Origin: Aedes albopictus | Taxonomy: Eukaryota; Arthropoda; Insecta; Diptera; Culicidae | NCBI RefSeq assembly: GCF_035046485.1 | Contig: NC_085136.1 | Coordinates: 83,159,734-83,223,733, forward strand | Length of the DNA: 64,000 nt | Reading direction: 5' to 3' | In this document: piece after piece, positions 20,341 through 35,300 of the stretch | How positions within the stretch are numbered: position 1 is the first letter of the stretch | Layout of the letters: each line of letters begins with the position of its first letter | Translations under genes and position numbers: made by a program | The notes under the pieces: model-generated | Databases searched by the model: none | Seen by the model: the letters and a program-made list of their open reading frames with translations, nothing else | Told to the model about the DNA's origin: nothing

Positions 20341-23300
20341 ATGACTGCGACTACGCTTCCCACGATCTGCAAAGACCTGGACGGTGACGACCGGTGGCTG
20401 AGTGTGCACAAGCGATTTGTGCAGGAGTGCAAGGAGAAGGATCCGGATGTGATGTTTGTTGGGGACTGCATTCTGGAGTCGCTGCAGTTCACCGAGTACT
20501 GGAACAGTCACTTTGTGCCGATGCATTGTTTGAATTTTAGCATACGAAACGACCGGATTCAGAACGTGCTCTGGAGGCTGCAGAATGGAGAGCTGGAGAA
20601 TGTTAGACCGAAGGCCATTGTGCTGCACGTTGGGACGAATAACATTAGCGATAGTGCTGAGGAGGTAGTCGAAGGAATGCTGGAATTGGTGAAGACGATT
20701 CGGGGCAAGCTGCCGGATGTGTACATTGTGATTCCGGTAAGTAACGAACACGGTTGTGGTTTTGACTGCGTCCCGTAACCTGGGGTAACATTGAGCAGAA
20801 TTTTCGATCTTTCCTGAATAATTCTCTTGTTAAAGCAAACGTTATATGTTTTATATTTTTTAAACAAGTACTGGCCCTCTGAGTATGTGTTAAGCTACTC
20901 GAAAAAGTATTGTAAAACTGTAAAACATGTTTAAATAGGGTTTTATTCTATTTTTTGATTTTGCAATTTGGGGTCAATCACCAATGTTCGTTTGTGTTGA
21001 AAATACCCTTACTTACTAAATTTTGGGTCACTGATTTCGAATATGTTGCCCAAATTCTTGCTTTTTGAGTTATTTTAAAATTAAAATCCTAAAAACCGTG
21101 AATAACGCCTAAACTTAGGCAATGGCTTAAGGAATTGATATTGTGCGTTTAGCACTAAATTGATTTCCGAAAAAACTTCATCGACTTCCGCTGCCTTTCC
21201 TATGCGTTAAACATAACGTCGGAAGTAGTGCGCTGTACAGTAAATCTGGTTTTCTATACAGCGCACTACTTCCGACGTTATGTTTAACGCATAGGAAAGG
21301 CAGCGGAAGTCGATGAAGTTTTTTCGGAAATCAATTTAGTGCTAAACGCACAATAGCTTACTCTTTATAAATCGTATATTTCATTGAAAAAGAGCATTTC
21401 ATAGAAGTTTCGTTTATCAAATCCAACTCTAGGATATTATATTTAAGTGATACATTGATTTCGAACCTCAGATTGTATCTAGTATTCACGCCAAGCATGA
21501 ATGTTTGGCAATGTATCACATTGCTCTACAAAACACAGTTATGTAAAAATTTGACTTATTTCAATACTTATGAAATTCAATTTTCATGACTTGCATGTCA
21601 TTTAATAGCTAAATAATAGCAGATTACGATATACCATTCGATAGCAGAAACTGATTCAATGTAAAATGCTTGTTTTTTTTTGCTAGGTTTCTAGCTGCAC
21701 TCTGAATAGAGTTGAAATCTCTACACTAGACCCGAAGATAGAAAAGGGAACGTAATCTATCAGAAGCAGTTTGCCAGCCGTACGCGGAAAATGATATCCA
21801 TTAAGACACTGTTGCCTATTGACTCAGAAAGTTACGGTAGAAGGTTGGAAAATTTTCAATTGGTCAGTCAGTCAGGATTTGCCTTTGTAGTGTTATGGTC
21901 ACACGGTTTGTGTTTGTCTTCTTGTTTGATTTTGTGGTATGGTTCAATATGTTTCTCTACTCGTTAAGTCAGTTGTCGTATGTTTTTTTCATCGAATTAA
22001 TCCAACACTGTTTGGTAAACTATAGTCGATCCTGTGTCAAATTGTTTTCTTGATTTCGCTTATCGTTTTCTTTTTCTCTGTGTTCATCTCTTGCGTCCTT
22101 AAATTGTCATCGGTCCAAAACCCACAGAAACATGTAACTGAACTTCTGATATTTTTCTGTTGGTGTCATCTAAGAGATGAACAAAAATACGCCAAGTTGG
22201 TCAGTTGATTTCAATAAAAGTTTAAAATAATAAAGATTGCAAGTCAACTATTATGTATTCATTCTCCTACAAATACTCTGAAAAATATTCAAATTCGTCA
22301 AATTGTCATATCGGCCCTACATAAACCATGTCATTTTTTTAAGCGTAGCCTACAAATGTCAACCTAGTCATACACAAGTAACGTTGTTCAGTTAGTAAAA
22401 AGCAGTCAGTTTTTGTCCAAAATGTCACGTCGAACGCATTGACGTCAACAATGCGTTGAAGTGTTCGCACGTTAGCTTCGAATCTATCAGCACAATTAAG
22501 TGCTGCAAATCTCCTTCCCACTATTAATTCTTCGGTAGATTTTTATTGCTTTATTTAAAGAAAATATGACCAACTGCCATTGTAGAAATTTGAAAAGGCG
22601 ACTATAACATTAATAATTTACTAATCAAAATCAACCGAGAAACGTGGGAAATAGAGCCCAAACAACATTTTCAAATCAGCTGGCTGTAAAAGGTTCCAAA
22701 ACCTGTCACAAATCCTATAATACTTTTATTAGGATTTGTAACGATCATCAAAACCTTCTCAAATCCAACTGACTTGCAACTATTGCTTGGGAATAGACTC
22801 TACTGAGCCCTGGCGGTTCCTCCGTGTTTATCGAGCATGTCTGATGCATATGATAAGCCATACTCCATCTGCAGCATCCGGTTCGTGATGAACCGTTGGA
22901 GGCGCATTTAAGTGTTAGAAAGGTGATATGCTTCACTAAAGAACACTACATTACAATAATCAAAATGAAACTCCTTCACTTTAATACCGTCAACCCCTGC
23001 GAACTTGGCCAGGGATTCAATGTAAAATGCTTGTTAGACAATTTCATGAGGTCGGTCAAGCCGATCAATGTTACCCCGCTGATCAATGATACATACCTCG
23101 TTTAATGATACTTACTTTTCGCGGACATCATACCGACATTATTTCTAAGGCTAATAGACAACTTGGATTCATTCTAAAAATTCCTAATGAATTCTGTGAT
23201 TCATTGTGCTTACGAGAATTATTTTGTTCGTTGGTAAGATCTGTTTTGGAGTCGGCTTTGATTGTTTGGTGCCCTTATCATGCAAACAGGATCACCCGCA

Positions 23301-26300
23301 TTGAGTCGATTCAAAAAACGTTGGTAAGATACGCACTTCCGACTCTCCCCTGGAATGATCCTTTGAATCTTCTTTCGTACGAAAGTTGATGTCGTTTGCT
23401 AGGACTGGATACTATGGAACGTAGACGCTTCAATCAATGCTCAGGCGATATTCATAGAGAAAGTTTTACAAGGCAAGGTAAACTCTTCCGAAATACTGCA
23501 TGAAATGAACTTATATGCACCGGAACGACAGCTTCAGCAACGAGGCTTTCTACCCAAGTAACCATTAAGCTGTAAAAATGACTTTAAATCGGTTCTATAG
23601 TCGAATATAGAACCTGGCTAACAGAGCTAATTGGTTCTATATCCTCTAATAGAGCTGCTCAAAAGCCACTTTTGGCGCATTATTCGGCTGTTATACGGCC
23701 AACTTCAAAATTCCGTACCTGGTCTCTGGAGCGGGAGTTGTCAAAAGTGAGACGAAGAAAAAAGAAAAAAAATATTTTGTTTATCTCCTGTTCTTTTCTC
23801 ATTTCTTTTGCTTCCACTGAAGTTACTTTTTTACTGTATGACCCAGATTCCAGCTGTTGTCCTCCGGGTTCCTGATGGAAAGTCCAAGTCCATTTGCGTT
23901 TTCCATCTGCTCCACCGATGCACCATGGAATCAGTGTGATCAAACTAGTATTTAAACCATGCAAAATAATAGTTTGGGTATCTCGGCGGTTCAAAATGAT
24001 ATGGAAGGGTAATGATTTAGTGGTCGATTTGGTGGCGACGAATGCAGGAAAAGAGATGCAGGAGAAGCTATATGTATACAAATGGTCGGAAAACGTTGCA
24101 GCTCCTCTTCCGCAGTGTTTTCCGACCGGATGTGGAATTTGTAGAACTAATAAAGTATGAGAATCATGTCTGGAATCACCACATTTGCTTGAAAGATTCC
24201 ATTATCTTTTAAACAATAGCATTTCGAGCAGCATTCGTCGAGTGACAACAAAAATGATCCTGTTCCCCCGATCCCGGTCCTTAAACATTTATGTTAAAAT
24301 GTATTGGTTATGACCGACTTGAGTCTGTTTTGGTCTAACTGACAAACTTCTTTAGAGCTTGTAGGCTTTATATAAGCATACAGGGCTTATTTTAGTTTTT
24401 ACTTTTCATAGAGTCTATAAGCATTAGGAATGCTTATATAGAGCTTTTAGCACTGAAAAGCTGTTCAATGACCGTTATTATGCTTAGAACAGTGCTTAGT
24501 GGTTACCTGGGTACAGCTCGGTTCATGGAACGCCCACTATGCTCAACACAATCCAATAAGATTCATGTGTGCCTCACCCAATAGGGTTTTTGAAAATAAT
24601 AATAGTCAATAACATTTTTAAATGTAACTGTACAATGTGTTTTGTTTTAAGTTTTAAATTAGTGTTAATTTATTTCATTTAAACTAAAAAGTGTCAAATG
24701 AATGTAAATGTCAATAAATTGGAAAATTTGAAGTTGGATAACGTTTTTTGGCAACATATGGGAGTACAATTCCAGTGGAGAGCGCGAGTTCGATTCTTGT
24801 CGCAGTTGTCAGTAAAAGTTTTCGGTTGTGCCACTGGGCGTTGCATGCTAGTCCGTTGTCTAGTGTCGTGCTTCCTTCAAAGAGCGAATAGCGCACTGTA
24901 AGCACTGAACGTGTCCGTGTCATTTAACTATGCCTCGATACCAATATAGAAGTTTTTAATGTTGAGGGTGACGGGTTCGATTCCTGCTCTTTTCCTAATG
25001 AAAATTTCCTCTACTTCCTTAGGCATTGAGGCATATGCATCACCGTGCCTGCCACGCGATATACGTATGCAAAATGCTCATTAGCAGGAAGCTCACAGTT
25101 AATAAATGTGAAAGTTGAAATCCAGATGAAGTTTCCTGATAAATTTTTAGATTGTTTTCTCGAATAAATCCGTACTTATTTTCTGTACTTGGTATTACAT
25201 TGATTTGCAGAGGATTTAAATAGAAAGTAGTTTTTGTCTGGAAAAAATCAGGCCTAATGAGTAAGTCACTAAAAGTCCCTATTTTAATAGTCGTGTACAC
25301 TGCCGTGAATCACATATCTGCCCCATTTGCACAGGAAATCCAGAAAACATGGAACTGATATTTCATATCTTCGGCAGTACACTAAAGTAAATTTTTCTGT
25401 TTAAAATCACTATTTTCAACTATGTCGAATGAAAAACTAGCCAGAAGTAAAAAGTGAAGGTCACGCTTTGTGTTACTGAAGACAAAAACATGCAAAGTGG
25501 CTGAATTAGTTAACTTACGAATCGCTGACGTTGATGATTGATTAGTGTTGCCTTTTATGCGACTGCATAGTACAAAAAAAAACCAGATTGATCCACCTAG
25601 TGGTGATAGTGCCTCTCTCGTCGAATTTGTACTCATAAACTTTTCTTCGACGTTAGCCAAAATGTTCCTGGATCCTGAAAACACTTTACACTAGCAACAA
25701 TTTTAGCAAAGCCATCATCGATTTTCGAAACTTATTGATGATACATATTCCGATAATATGTTCAACAACAAAACAGAGCAGAAATAGATCAGACATCTCA
25801 GTTGACTGCTTGACCACCTTAACCCTAGTCGTGTATTGGGGTAATTGTGACCCCATTCCATCCACTACGACAGCGGGGTGAGCGTCAGCTAATGCATGAA
25901 AAAGGTTAACTTTATTCACAATCACAGATCACTTTGTGATCTTTGCCAATGTTTATTTCAGCACACTTTAGGCTATATTTTATTATCGTTGGTAACACGA
26001 TTCATGTAAAATTTGACCTTCCTACGAGGAAAATGCAGAAAATGTAGATTTTCCATTCAAATTTCAATCGCAATGAGAAGAGTGAGGGCTCAACCAGCCG
26101 CACCCAAATTGTGAGCAGTAATTTTAGAAGCATAAGGAGATTGGAGATTGAAAAACTGTATAAGGTTGATGCGATTAAATTATATTTTTATATAAAACGT
26201 TGATCCATCCTACTATACATTTACACCGCAGGAATCTGAAACGGTGTGATTTGAAGAGATCGCTTTGGTCACGATTTCGTTCTCTCGCGTATATGAAGAC

Positions 26301-29300
26301 TTTGATCATTTCTTCATTTATAATTTTACCCAACGTTTACATGCTATCAAAAAAGCCACAATTTGATTTATCGCTTTGACATTTATTTTGTTAACCTTTA
26401 TAATTCCGCTATTTGATGTGCAGCTTCCATGGGTTTGGTTAAATTTTACGTTTGACTACTTCCGGCGGGACACCTGGAACTGATTCCGGTTGTCTCAAAT
26501 ATGGTCTTAGATTATTTGTTGGTTAACCGTTTATCTTGTTACTGAATAAGTCATCGATATGTCGCATGTATTGGTTCTCTTTTACATTTGAGCATTTCTG
26601 GCGGGACACCCGTTATCAGTTCCGTAACACACTGATAGGGCTTGCGTCTATTTTCTTGCAACTGTTCATCATGTTACCTAAAAAGCCGTGATTTGAGGTA
26701 TCGCATGCATGGGTTTGGTGTCACTTCCAGCCCGGAACCGGTTGCGAAACACTACCGATAGTCTCTTAAATAGTCTGAGCCTATTTGCTTGCTAAAGTTT
26801 ATTAGGTTATCAACAAAGCCATGGGTTTGGTTCAATTTTATATTTAGCCTCTTTCGGAGGGAACTAGTTTCGGCACTACTGACAGTCCATAATGTGGTCT
26901 TAGCCTACTTCCTCAATAACCGGTCATCAAGTTGTCGAAAAAGCCGTGATTTGATTTGCCGCATGCAAGAGTTTTGTCAACTTTTATATACGGCCACTTC
27001 AGGCGGAACACCAGCAACCGGTTCTGAAACACTACCGGTTCATATAAGGTCTGAGACTGTTTTCTTGCTAACTGCTCATCAGGTTATCGAAAATGCCGTA
27101 GTTTGATGTGCCGCATGCATGGGTTTGGATCACTTTTATATATGACCACATCCAGCGGGACATCCGGAACCGGTTCCGATACACTGCTGGTTCAGATATG
27201 GTCTGAGTCTTTTTTTATGCCAACCTTTCATTGGGTTATCAAAAAAGTCGCGCTTTGATATATCGCATTATCGCATGCATGGATTTGGTTCACTTTTATA
27301 TTTGGCCACTTCCTACGGGACTCCCGGAACCGGTTCCGGAACACTACCGGTTCAGATATGGTCTGAGACTGTTTTCTTGCTGACTGTTCATCAGGTTATC
27401 CAAAATGCCGCAATTTGATGTGTCGCATGCATGGATTTGGTTCACTTTTATATTTGGCCACTTCCGGCGGGACTCCCGGAACCGGTTCCGGAACACTACC
27501 GGTTCAGATATGGTCTGAGACTGTTTTCTTGCTGACTGTTCATCAGGTTATCCAACATGCCGCAATTTGATGTGTCGCATGCATGGATTTGGTTCACTTT
27601 TATATTTGGCCACCTCCGGCGGGACTCCCGGAACCGGTTCCGGAACACTACCGGTTCAGATATGGTCTGAGACTGTTTTCTTGCTGACTGTTCATCAGGT
27701 TATCCAAAATGCCGCAGTTTGATGTGTCGCATGTATGTGTTTGTTACATTTTTATGTATGGCCCCTTCCAAGGGTACTGGTCCGGAACACGTAAATATGG
27801 CCATAACTCCGGAACGGCTGGACCGATCCGAACCATTTTCAATTGGAAACAATGGAACCAGATTCCGCGTCGAATGAACCGTCGGTCATTAAAATCGGTT
27901 GAGGTTTACTGCCAAAAAGTGATGTGAGTTTATTTGTACACACACATACACACACACACATACACACACACAGACATCACCTCAATTCGTCGAGCTGAGT
28001 TGATTGGTATATGTGACTTGACCCTCCGAGCCTTCTATCAAAAAGTCGTTTTTGGAGTGAACATATAGCCTTTCCAGTACACTTAGTGTACGAGAAAGGC
28101 AAAAAGAAATAAACTCTTGAGCTGATTCTTTCCCTTAGAAGTATTCGGTAATAAAAACTGCAGTAAGGGATGGATTTCTTGAACTATCACGAAAACAAAT
28201 ATTGGTGAACAGCCTGGAGAATGTTCCAGTATCCTCGAAATTCGACATTAGAGGGCGTTCATTGTAAAAATTGCAGGCGCTTTCACATAGGGAATAATTT
28301 GTAGAAACCTTTAAGAAATGTGTTCCTGCATGATCTTGATAATTTCCAGCTGAATTTTTGCAAAAATCACGAAAAAATACCTGTGATTTTATGTGATGCT
28401 TATTCTGGTTCATTTTCTGGAAGGAATTCAAGCAGATTTTGTGGACTATTCCCTAATTTTTTTAGAATGTCTGTGCAAACGTGATCCTGTAAAAATGTGG
28501 TTTAATGTCTTTTTTTAAGTCTTCCTTATTTTCTCTTTTTATTTATTTGATCTTTTGTGATATATTCCTCATTTTGGTTTGACTAATTGCCATTCATTGG
28601 AAGTGATTGTCATTGGTGGACTGGTATGACTCCAGCCCGTTATTGCGTTTTGTCGCTGAAGTTTTCAAACAATTTGTCAGAGGAATTAAAAAAAAAATGA
28701 AAAAAAAAAACTGTCGAAAAACCTAGACAAATTAAGGCTATACATTTATTATGGTCTTGTAAACCATATTTGTCAAAAGTTTATTGTTGTAACTTGTTTT
28801 GATCATATCTTCAATGAATATTAGTTTGCTTCTTGTGGAAATATCAGCCCGTAAGCTGTGTAATTTGCAAGTGTCTACGGTTACTGGTTTGTGCAAAAGA
28901 AAATGGCATGAATTACACAAACAGATCTAAATTTCATCTTGAAGAAATAAAAACTGCAAATTTATATTTTTCTTACAAAATACAATAAACAAGCTTCATT
29001 TTCGTCTTACAACATTTTTTCTATGTGATACCGTTTTTTATCCCCAGCCGGTCGACAGTGTACCGATTCTGAAGTGCGCAACACTCAGTTGAATATTGCA
29101 TCTCCTTGAAGAGTTAAGCATCACATGAAAACTAGGATAACACCTTGTAGTTAGGTTCATGAGTGCAAACTTTTTAAAGGGTGATGGAGGACCATAAATG
29201 GTGAAAAAAAGTGTTCTACGCATATTATCAAATCTCAACCGTTACGTAGTCATTGAACTTTCCATGTTAAAGATTATTATTGCCTTAATTGGCTATAGCT

Positions 29301-32300
29301 TTAAAATGGTCAAACTTATCGCAGTTTTTTTTTACCCTTATTCGAAAGATTATTGAATTTTCTATCAAATGGCATCTTTGAATCGATTGGTTTAGTTAAA
29401 TAACTAAGTTTTCTAGAGCAAAATAGCTTAACATAGTGTGTTTTAATTTGTTTATGTCAATTATCTTTAAAACATGCGTAATAAATGAAAATTCTTTCTT
29501 TGGCAAAGTTGTGGCCCCTGTACCACTCTTCAATTCGTTCTATGACGCCAAACTTCTAGCTCTTATCGTTTTCTTGCAATTTTGATTTAAATGTGCGGCA
29601 CAGTTTTTTGCGCAGTTCAGTGCTTACCATGACAGTTGAAAATTTATGATCTGAAATACGATGTTTAAATCAAAATTGCAAGAAATCAATAAGAGATAGA
29701 AGTTTAATGTCAAAGAACGAATTGTAGAGTGAAACAGGGGCTACAACTCTGCCTTAGAAAAATTTTGAAATTATTACGCAATTATTCAAAAATAATTGAC
29801 AAAAACAAACTAAACATACTACTTTTGAGCTATTTGTTCTAGAAAACTTAGTTATTTGACTAAACCAATCGGTTCAAAGATGCCATTTGATAGAAAATTC
29901 AATAATCTTTCAAATAAGGGCCAAAAAACTGTGATAAGTTTGACCAATTTCAAGTTATAGCCAGTTAAGGCAATAAGAGTCAAAAACATGGGGAGCTCAA
30001 TAACTACGTAACGGTTCACGCTATGTCTGAACCAACAGATTATAAAAATTGAATGTACATCGGGTTTCTTTCCATAAAACATCAGCATTCAAGCTATGTT
30101 TTCATTTGCAGAAGGTTTCAAAATATTCTATCGGGGAAATTTTGATTTTTCCTTCTTTTTGACCGTTTTTCATACAAATTTGCTTGAAATCCTCATTTTC
30201 GGTCAATTCCTCTCCCATACAAAATGTATGAAAAAATTTTCACCGATAGAATATTTTAAAACCTTCTGCAAATGAAAATATAGCTTGAATACTGATGTTT
30301 TATGGAAAGAAACCCGATGTACATTCAATTTTTATAATCTGTTGGTTCAGACATAGCGTGCGGTTGAGATTTGACCATATGCGTAGAACAAGTTGTTTCA
30401 CCATTTATGGTCCTCTATCACCCTTTAAAAAGTTTGCACTCAGGAACCTACCCAAGCAGCACACATGTCACAAAGAAGTGTCGACAGCGCAGGTTTTTGG
30501 TTGTACAAGAGCTACATTCATGTAATTCTAACTCAAAGGCAAAATAACTTGAAAATGACTAGTGTGCAACCAAAAACATGCGCTGTCGACACTCCTTTGT
30601 GACTTATGTGCTGCTTGGGTAACACCCTGTACATGCTGCTATATCTTGAAATCCTGCTTATCTGCAAAGATGCAGTCCGACAACGTTGTTCATAAGGTCG
30701 TTGACATCTAAAAGACAAACAGTTTGGTTCACAATTCTGCTGCCGGATGTCGCTCGTGAGCTTGTAAAAATGCGCATTTTCAACCAGCTCTATTTTGTGA
30801 TCCCGATAGTTTAAGTCTTCGGAAAGTTGTTCAGAAGGTCGTTTCAGCAGTTTCATGGTCACGATTTTTCGGCATTCAAGTTCACAGATTGTGAACGTAC
30901 CTCGGGGGATCTAGCGAGTAATGTTAATTTGAGCAGTTTTAACTAAGACTAAACGATAAGGGACTTGCTATTCGAAGCTCGGTACGTGCTGCGGTATTGC
31001 AGATTTCTCAGCTTCATCGTGAGCACCCGCATACTCGCCGATCTACTGAATGACCGCGGGCTCGGAATCGTAGCGCTGCATCAAGAGGTGCGTTAGAGAG
31101 GATCTATGGTAGTGCGAACGTTAAGAGGTAATCATGTACCAGCCGATGGCCGATCGAAGAAAGAATGTACAGGTTGAGAATCAAGGATCGATTCTTCGAC
31201 ATCAGCATAATGAATTCAGGGAGGTTTGCTTCAGAACATCCTCCCGGAATCCCTTCGGAATTTGATTAGGGATTTATTCAAGAATCATCCCAGCACTGCA
31301 ATTTCTTCACGAATTGTAACAGTTCCTGTAAGATTAACTCGACTGGTGGAATTCGCGATAAACCATCAGCTACCACATTTTGTTTACCCTACTTGTAGAC
31401 GATTTTGAAATCGTACTGCTCCAAGTAAAGCCTCTGTCGAGTGACTCGTCGTCCGGTGGCATCGGTAAGCTTGGGCTTTTTGGTCAATGACTCATGATGA
31501 GTGTAAATCGTAAAAGGTTTTCCATAGAGGTACGGTCGAATCCTTTTTGCAGCAAAATAAATACCTAGAAGCTCTTTGGCTGTTGCGGAGTAATTCTCCT
31601 CTGTCTTGGACAGTGTGCGTGAAAGTTATGCTATAGGTCTCTCCTTTCCGTCTTCTAATTGCGACAGTACTGCTCCAATAGCAATGTTGGAGGCACCTGT
31701 CGTAAAAATAAACGGTTTATTGAAGTCCGGATAGGCTAGCAACAAATCTGTAGACATGATTTGCTTTTGCTTTTTGAAAGAATGTTCAAAGTCTTAGGAG
31801 TCATAATTAATTACTTTGCCTTTACCTCTGAACTGGCTGGTGAGTGGCTTGGCAATGTTAGCGAACCCCGGTATGAGGCGGCGATAATTGCTATCGGTTC
31901 CAAGAAATGACTTAAGTTGTTTTGGGGTTTTCGGTAGTGGCCAATTTAAAATGGCCTCTATCTTACTGGGGTTTGGTTTTACCCCTTCTGTGGTGACAAC
32001 GTGACCGAGTAACTCGACCTCTTTGCGGTGAAACTCCGACTTGTCACATTGCATCTTGAGATTTGCATCGCGTAATGTCTCCAGGACTTTCGCGATATCC
32101 TTAACGTTCTCCTTCAGAGAGGATGAGAATATTATAATGTCGTCCATGTAGACAAAACATCTTATTCCCATGTGTTTCCGAAGGACATAATCCATCAGCC
32201 TCTGGAATGTTGCAGGGGCATTCTTTAAGTCGAATGGCTTTCGAATTGGCCGTGGTCTGTATTGAATGCAGTTTTTGGAATATCTTTGGGGTCTATTTCG

Positions 32301-35300
32301 ATCTGGTGAAATCTACTGGCTAGATCTAATACCGTGAAATATTGGGCCTTTCCGAGCCGGTCTAGTATTTCACTGATCTCTGGGATAGGGTATCGATCTG
32401 CAGTAGTTTTCTCATTTAACTTCCTGTAGTCTACTACTATTCGGTACTTCTTCTTCCCGGAGTTATCCATATTTTTTGGGTACCAACCAGATAGGTGATG
32501 TCCAAGGAGACGATGACTCTCTAATTATACCCGAATCAAGCATCTTTCGTACTTGATCAGATAATTCTTCCACAGACAAACAGATGTCTCACTTTACTCC
32601 ATTCTCATCGTTACCCTTTTTAACGGTTAGTTCAAATATTTTGTAGTTCGCAAATCGCTCGGTCACGGCACGGTCATCGCATCGTTTTTGCTCCTGTTTG
32701 CTCACTACTGCCACCTACTGATTGGTTTGCGTAACACAGTCTGGTTAGCAATGAGCAATTATGTTTTCGTGACGATGATTTTTATCGCAATTTGTCCCAA
32801 GTGATACGTCTGTTTGTCTGTGCTTCTTCACTTAGATGATAAGGGTATTTATGGATTTTTTGGTGCACTGGTTTATCATGGCTAGTTTCAATCCGATGCT
32901 TTACCTCGTGCGTGAACTTAAGTTTTTGACCTTCATTTAAAAAACGTCCTTGAAGGGTTTGAGCGTTTTTACTAGTTCATGTTTTTCTTCCTCGTTCATG
33001 TGACTTGCGTTGAAGTTTATTTTGCAACAAGTTTTATTCTGATTCAAAAGACGAATTTTATGTGACGATTTTGCTGGTGGTTTGGCCGGTATTACGCCAC
33101 CCAATCAGATTTCCGCGTGTGAAAGTGTAATTATTAAGCGTAGTATCATTCGGGAGTAATCGCTGACTCGGTTGATCGCTCCACGTCTTTTTAAGTGAAC
33201 GTGGCAATGAAATCAATCCTATTTCGGACGTTGCTGCACCGCTGGAGAAATAAGAATACAACTATATCACGGCAGACTATTAAGAACTTGGTGAGATCTT
33301 TCCAAGGGGTTGTCCATTTATTATGTAAGGGAATTTGCACGATTTTTCGACACCCCCTTGTAAGATTTTTTGTGTGAGAACCCAAATATTTTTATATGGC
33401 ACGTAAGGTTTGTTAAACCCCCCCTTACGTAATTAATGGGCAGCCTCTGATTAAAAAACGTCATTTTATTCATACATGGGATATTTATCATACCAAATAC
33501 GCGCCAGAAACGAAAATGCAATTTTTTGATTCAGGAAGTGTTAATGCATTTCAGATATCCTATTGATATCCGGATGCATCAATGCGGGGCTTACTGTTTC
33601 AGAAAACGACCTCAAGATGTACGTGGAAGCCCTGCCATACTTGAAATGGGTCGTTGGACGTGCAGTAGAGCTATCACCTTCCATCTCCAGGACTAAAAGT
33701 GTTTGCGTCTATGGAAAAAAGTTAAAAATAGGCGCAGACATTTTTCTTCCATAAAAGCACTGCCGGTCAGTGGGAGATGGATTGTACATAGAGTAATGCG
33801 GGGCAAAAGTTCGCACCTAACAATCTTTATCAAATAACTATTAAACAAAAAGAAAATAATATCGTTTTTTCTCGTTAAACGAATCGCTATCATGTCACCT
33901 TCGAAACGTAGTACTAGATTTTTTCACGTTCCTTTTGTAGTTCTAGTAATAAAACGTTTAATACAAGTACTCAAATGTGAACTTTAGTCCCATACTAGGG
34001 GCAAAAATTCGCATTGTGCGGGGCAAAAGCTCGCATATTGTGAAGGATAGTTTATTTGTATGAAGTTCATTTATTTCATGTTAATTTATGTTCATCCTTT
34101 CACTCTAGGCATGAAATGTGTTTCCTTTTATTCATGGCATTACATACCAACTGGAGCACTTCCACAACTTTTAACCAAGAGCTTTCCTTTCCAGCGTTAT
34201 TGAAGTTGTCAAAATAAATTGTGGATTATAGTTGTACGTGTTACACAGAATACATGAAATAAAAACCAAATATGGTGCAAAACAAATGAACGGGACCGTA
34301 ATTTTAATCTAACCTTCGTCAGTATGGTGATGTATTATAAGTATGAATTTACAAACTAAGCTATGAAAGACCCCAAAAAAGTAGAACAACACAATACTTC
34401 CAAAAACTTTCAATGGATGACACACAGATCGAAAAAAGAGTGTAAAATTCTGTGACATATAATGCACATGATTGGAGCGTGGGATATCATAAAAGTTTAC
34501 ATGACATATCATGTAAAGTTCATGAAATATCATGTAAACTTCCATTATATGTCATGTAATTTGGCATGACTCTGAGAGTTTACATGACATATAACACAAA
34601 TTTACATGATATATCATGTAAACCATCATAACACTAAATTTACATGACTAAAATGAAGTTTACATGACGTGTAAATCTCATTATTTTTATCTGTGCACGA
34701 GTATGGCGAAAAAATGTTCCAAAATGTTTTTTCAGCCATTTTTCATTTTTTTGTTTTAAATAGGCGAACACACTGATTGCCTTATAGTCGATCTTCTTCC
34801 AAAAATAAGTTCAAACCCTCAGCCAGAACGATTTGAGGATGCATACAACACATATTATACATCATATAGTAGTTTCTACACGAACTCGTCATTGCTTCGA
34901 ATATTTTGTAACTATATTGATGTTCTAGGTTCAGAAATATAGTGCGAACTTTTGCCCCACAGCTACTGCGAACTTTTGCCCCACTGTCGAGGATTTAACA
35001 ATGTTCCTTCCTACAAGAAGCACTGGAAGATTTTTTGTTTATTCGAATGCACCTCTCGAATAACTATGGAATGACGATTCTTCAACATAAAGAGATTATG
35101 TAATTCTTCTACTTTCAGTCATTACAAATTCTTATTCCGAAAGGTCCAAAAATTACATCAAAACAGATAAAAACACAATTTTTTGCATAACTCTGCTACT
35201 GCATAACGGAATCGTTCCAATTTTTATTGACGAGCATCTGGCCTCATAATGTGTTGAACCCATACAAGTTTGCTTGGGTTCTTAACTCGTGCGCAGAGAA

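Larger units (their letters stand above)
29147..30631. mobile_element. Composite inverted-repeat element, TA type
   Basis: A large palindrome. The outer arms are 29147-29246 and 30361-30631 (minus the nested element), sharing GAGTGCAAACTTTTTAAAG and CATAAATGGTGAAA. Inner arms 29247-29590 and 29650-30016 share TTGATAGAAAATTCAATAAT. The right end reads ACACCCTGTA with TA at 30630-30631. Two other MITEs are nested (30017-30360, 30451-30619). No transposase frame. Confidence 0.65.

Noticed and set aside
20254..20867. Minus-strand ORFs of 165, 102 and 84 aa over exon 1
   Set aside because: Antisense shadows of the coding exon, repeated at 53141-53719 for the same reason.
26340..27790. Coding ORFs in the 152-bp array
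   Set aside because: They follow the repeat frame and have no independent support.
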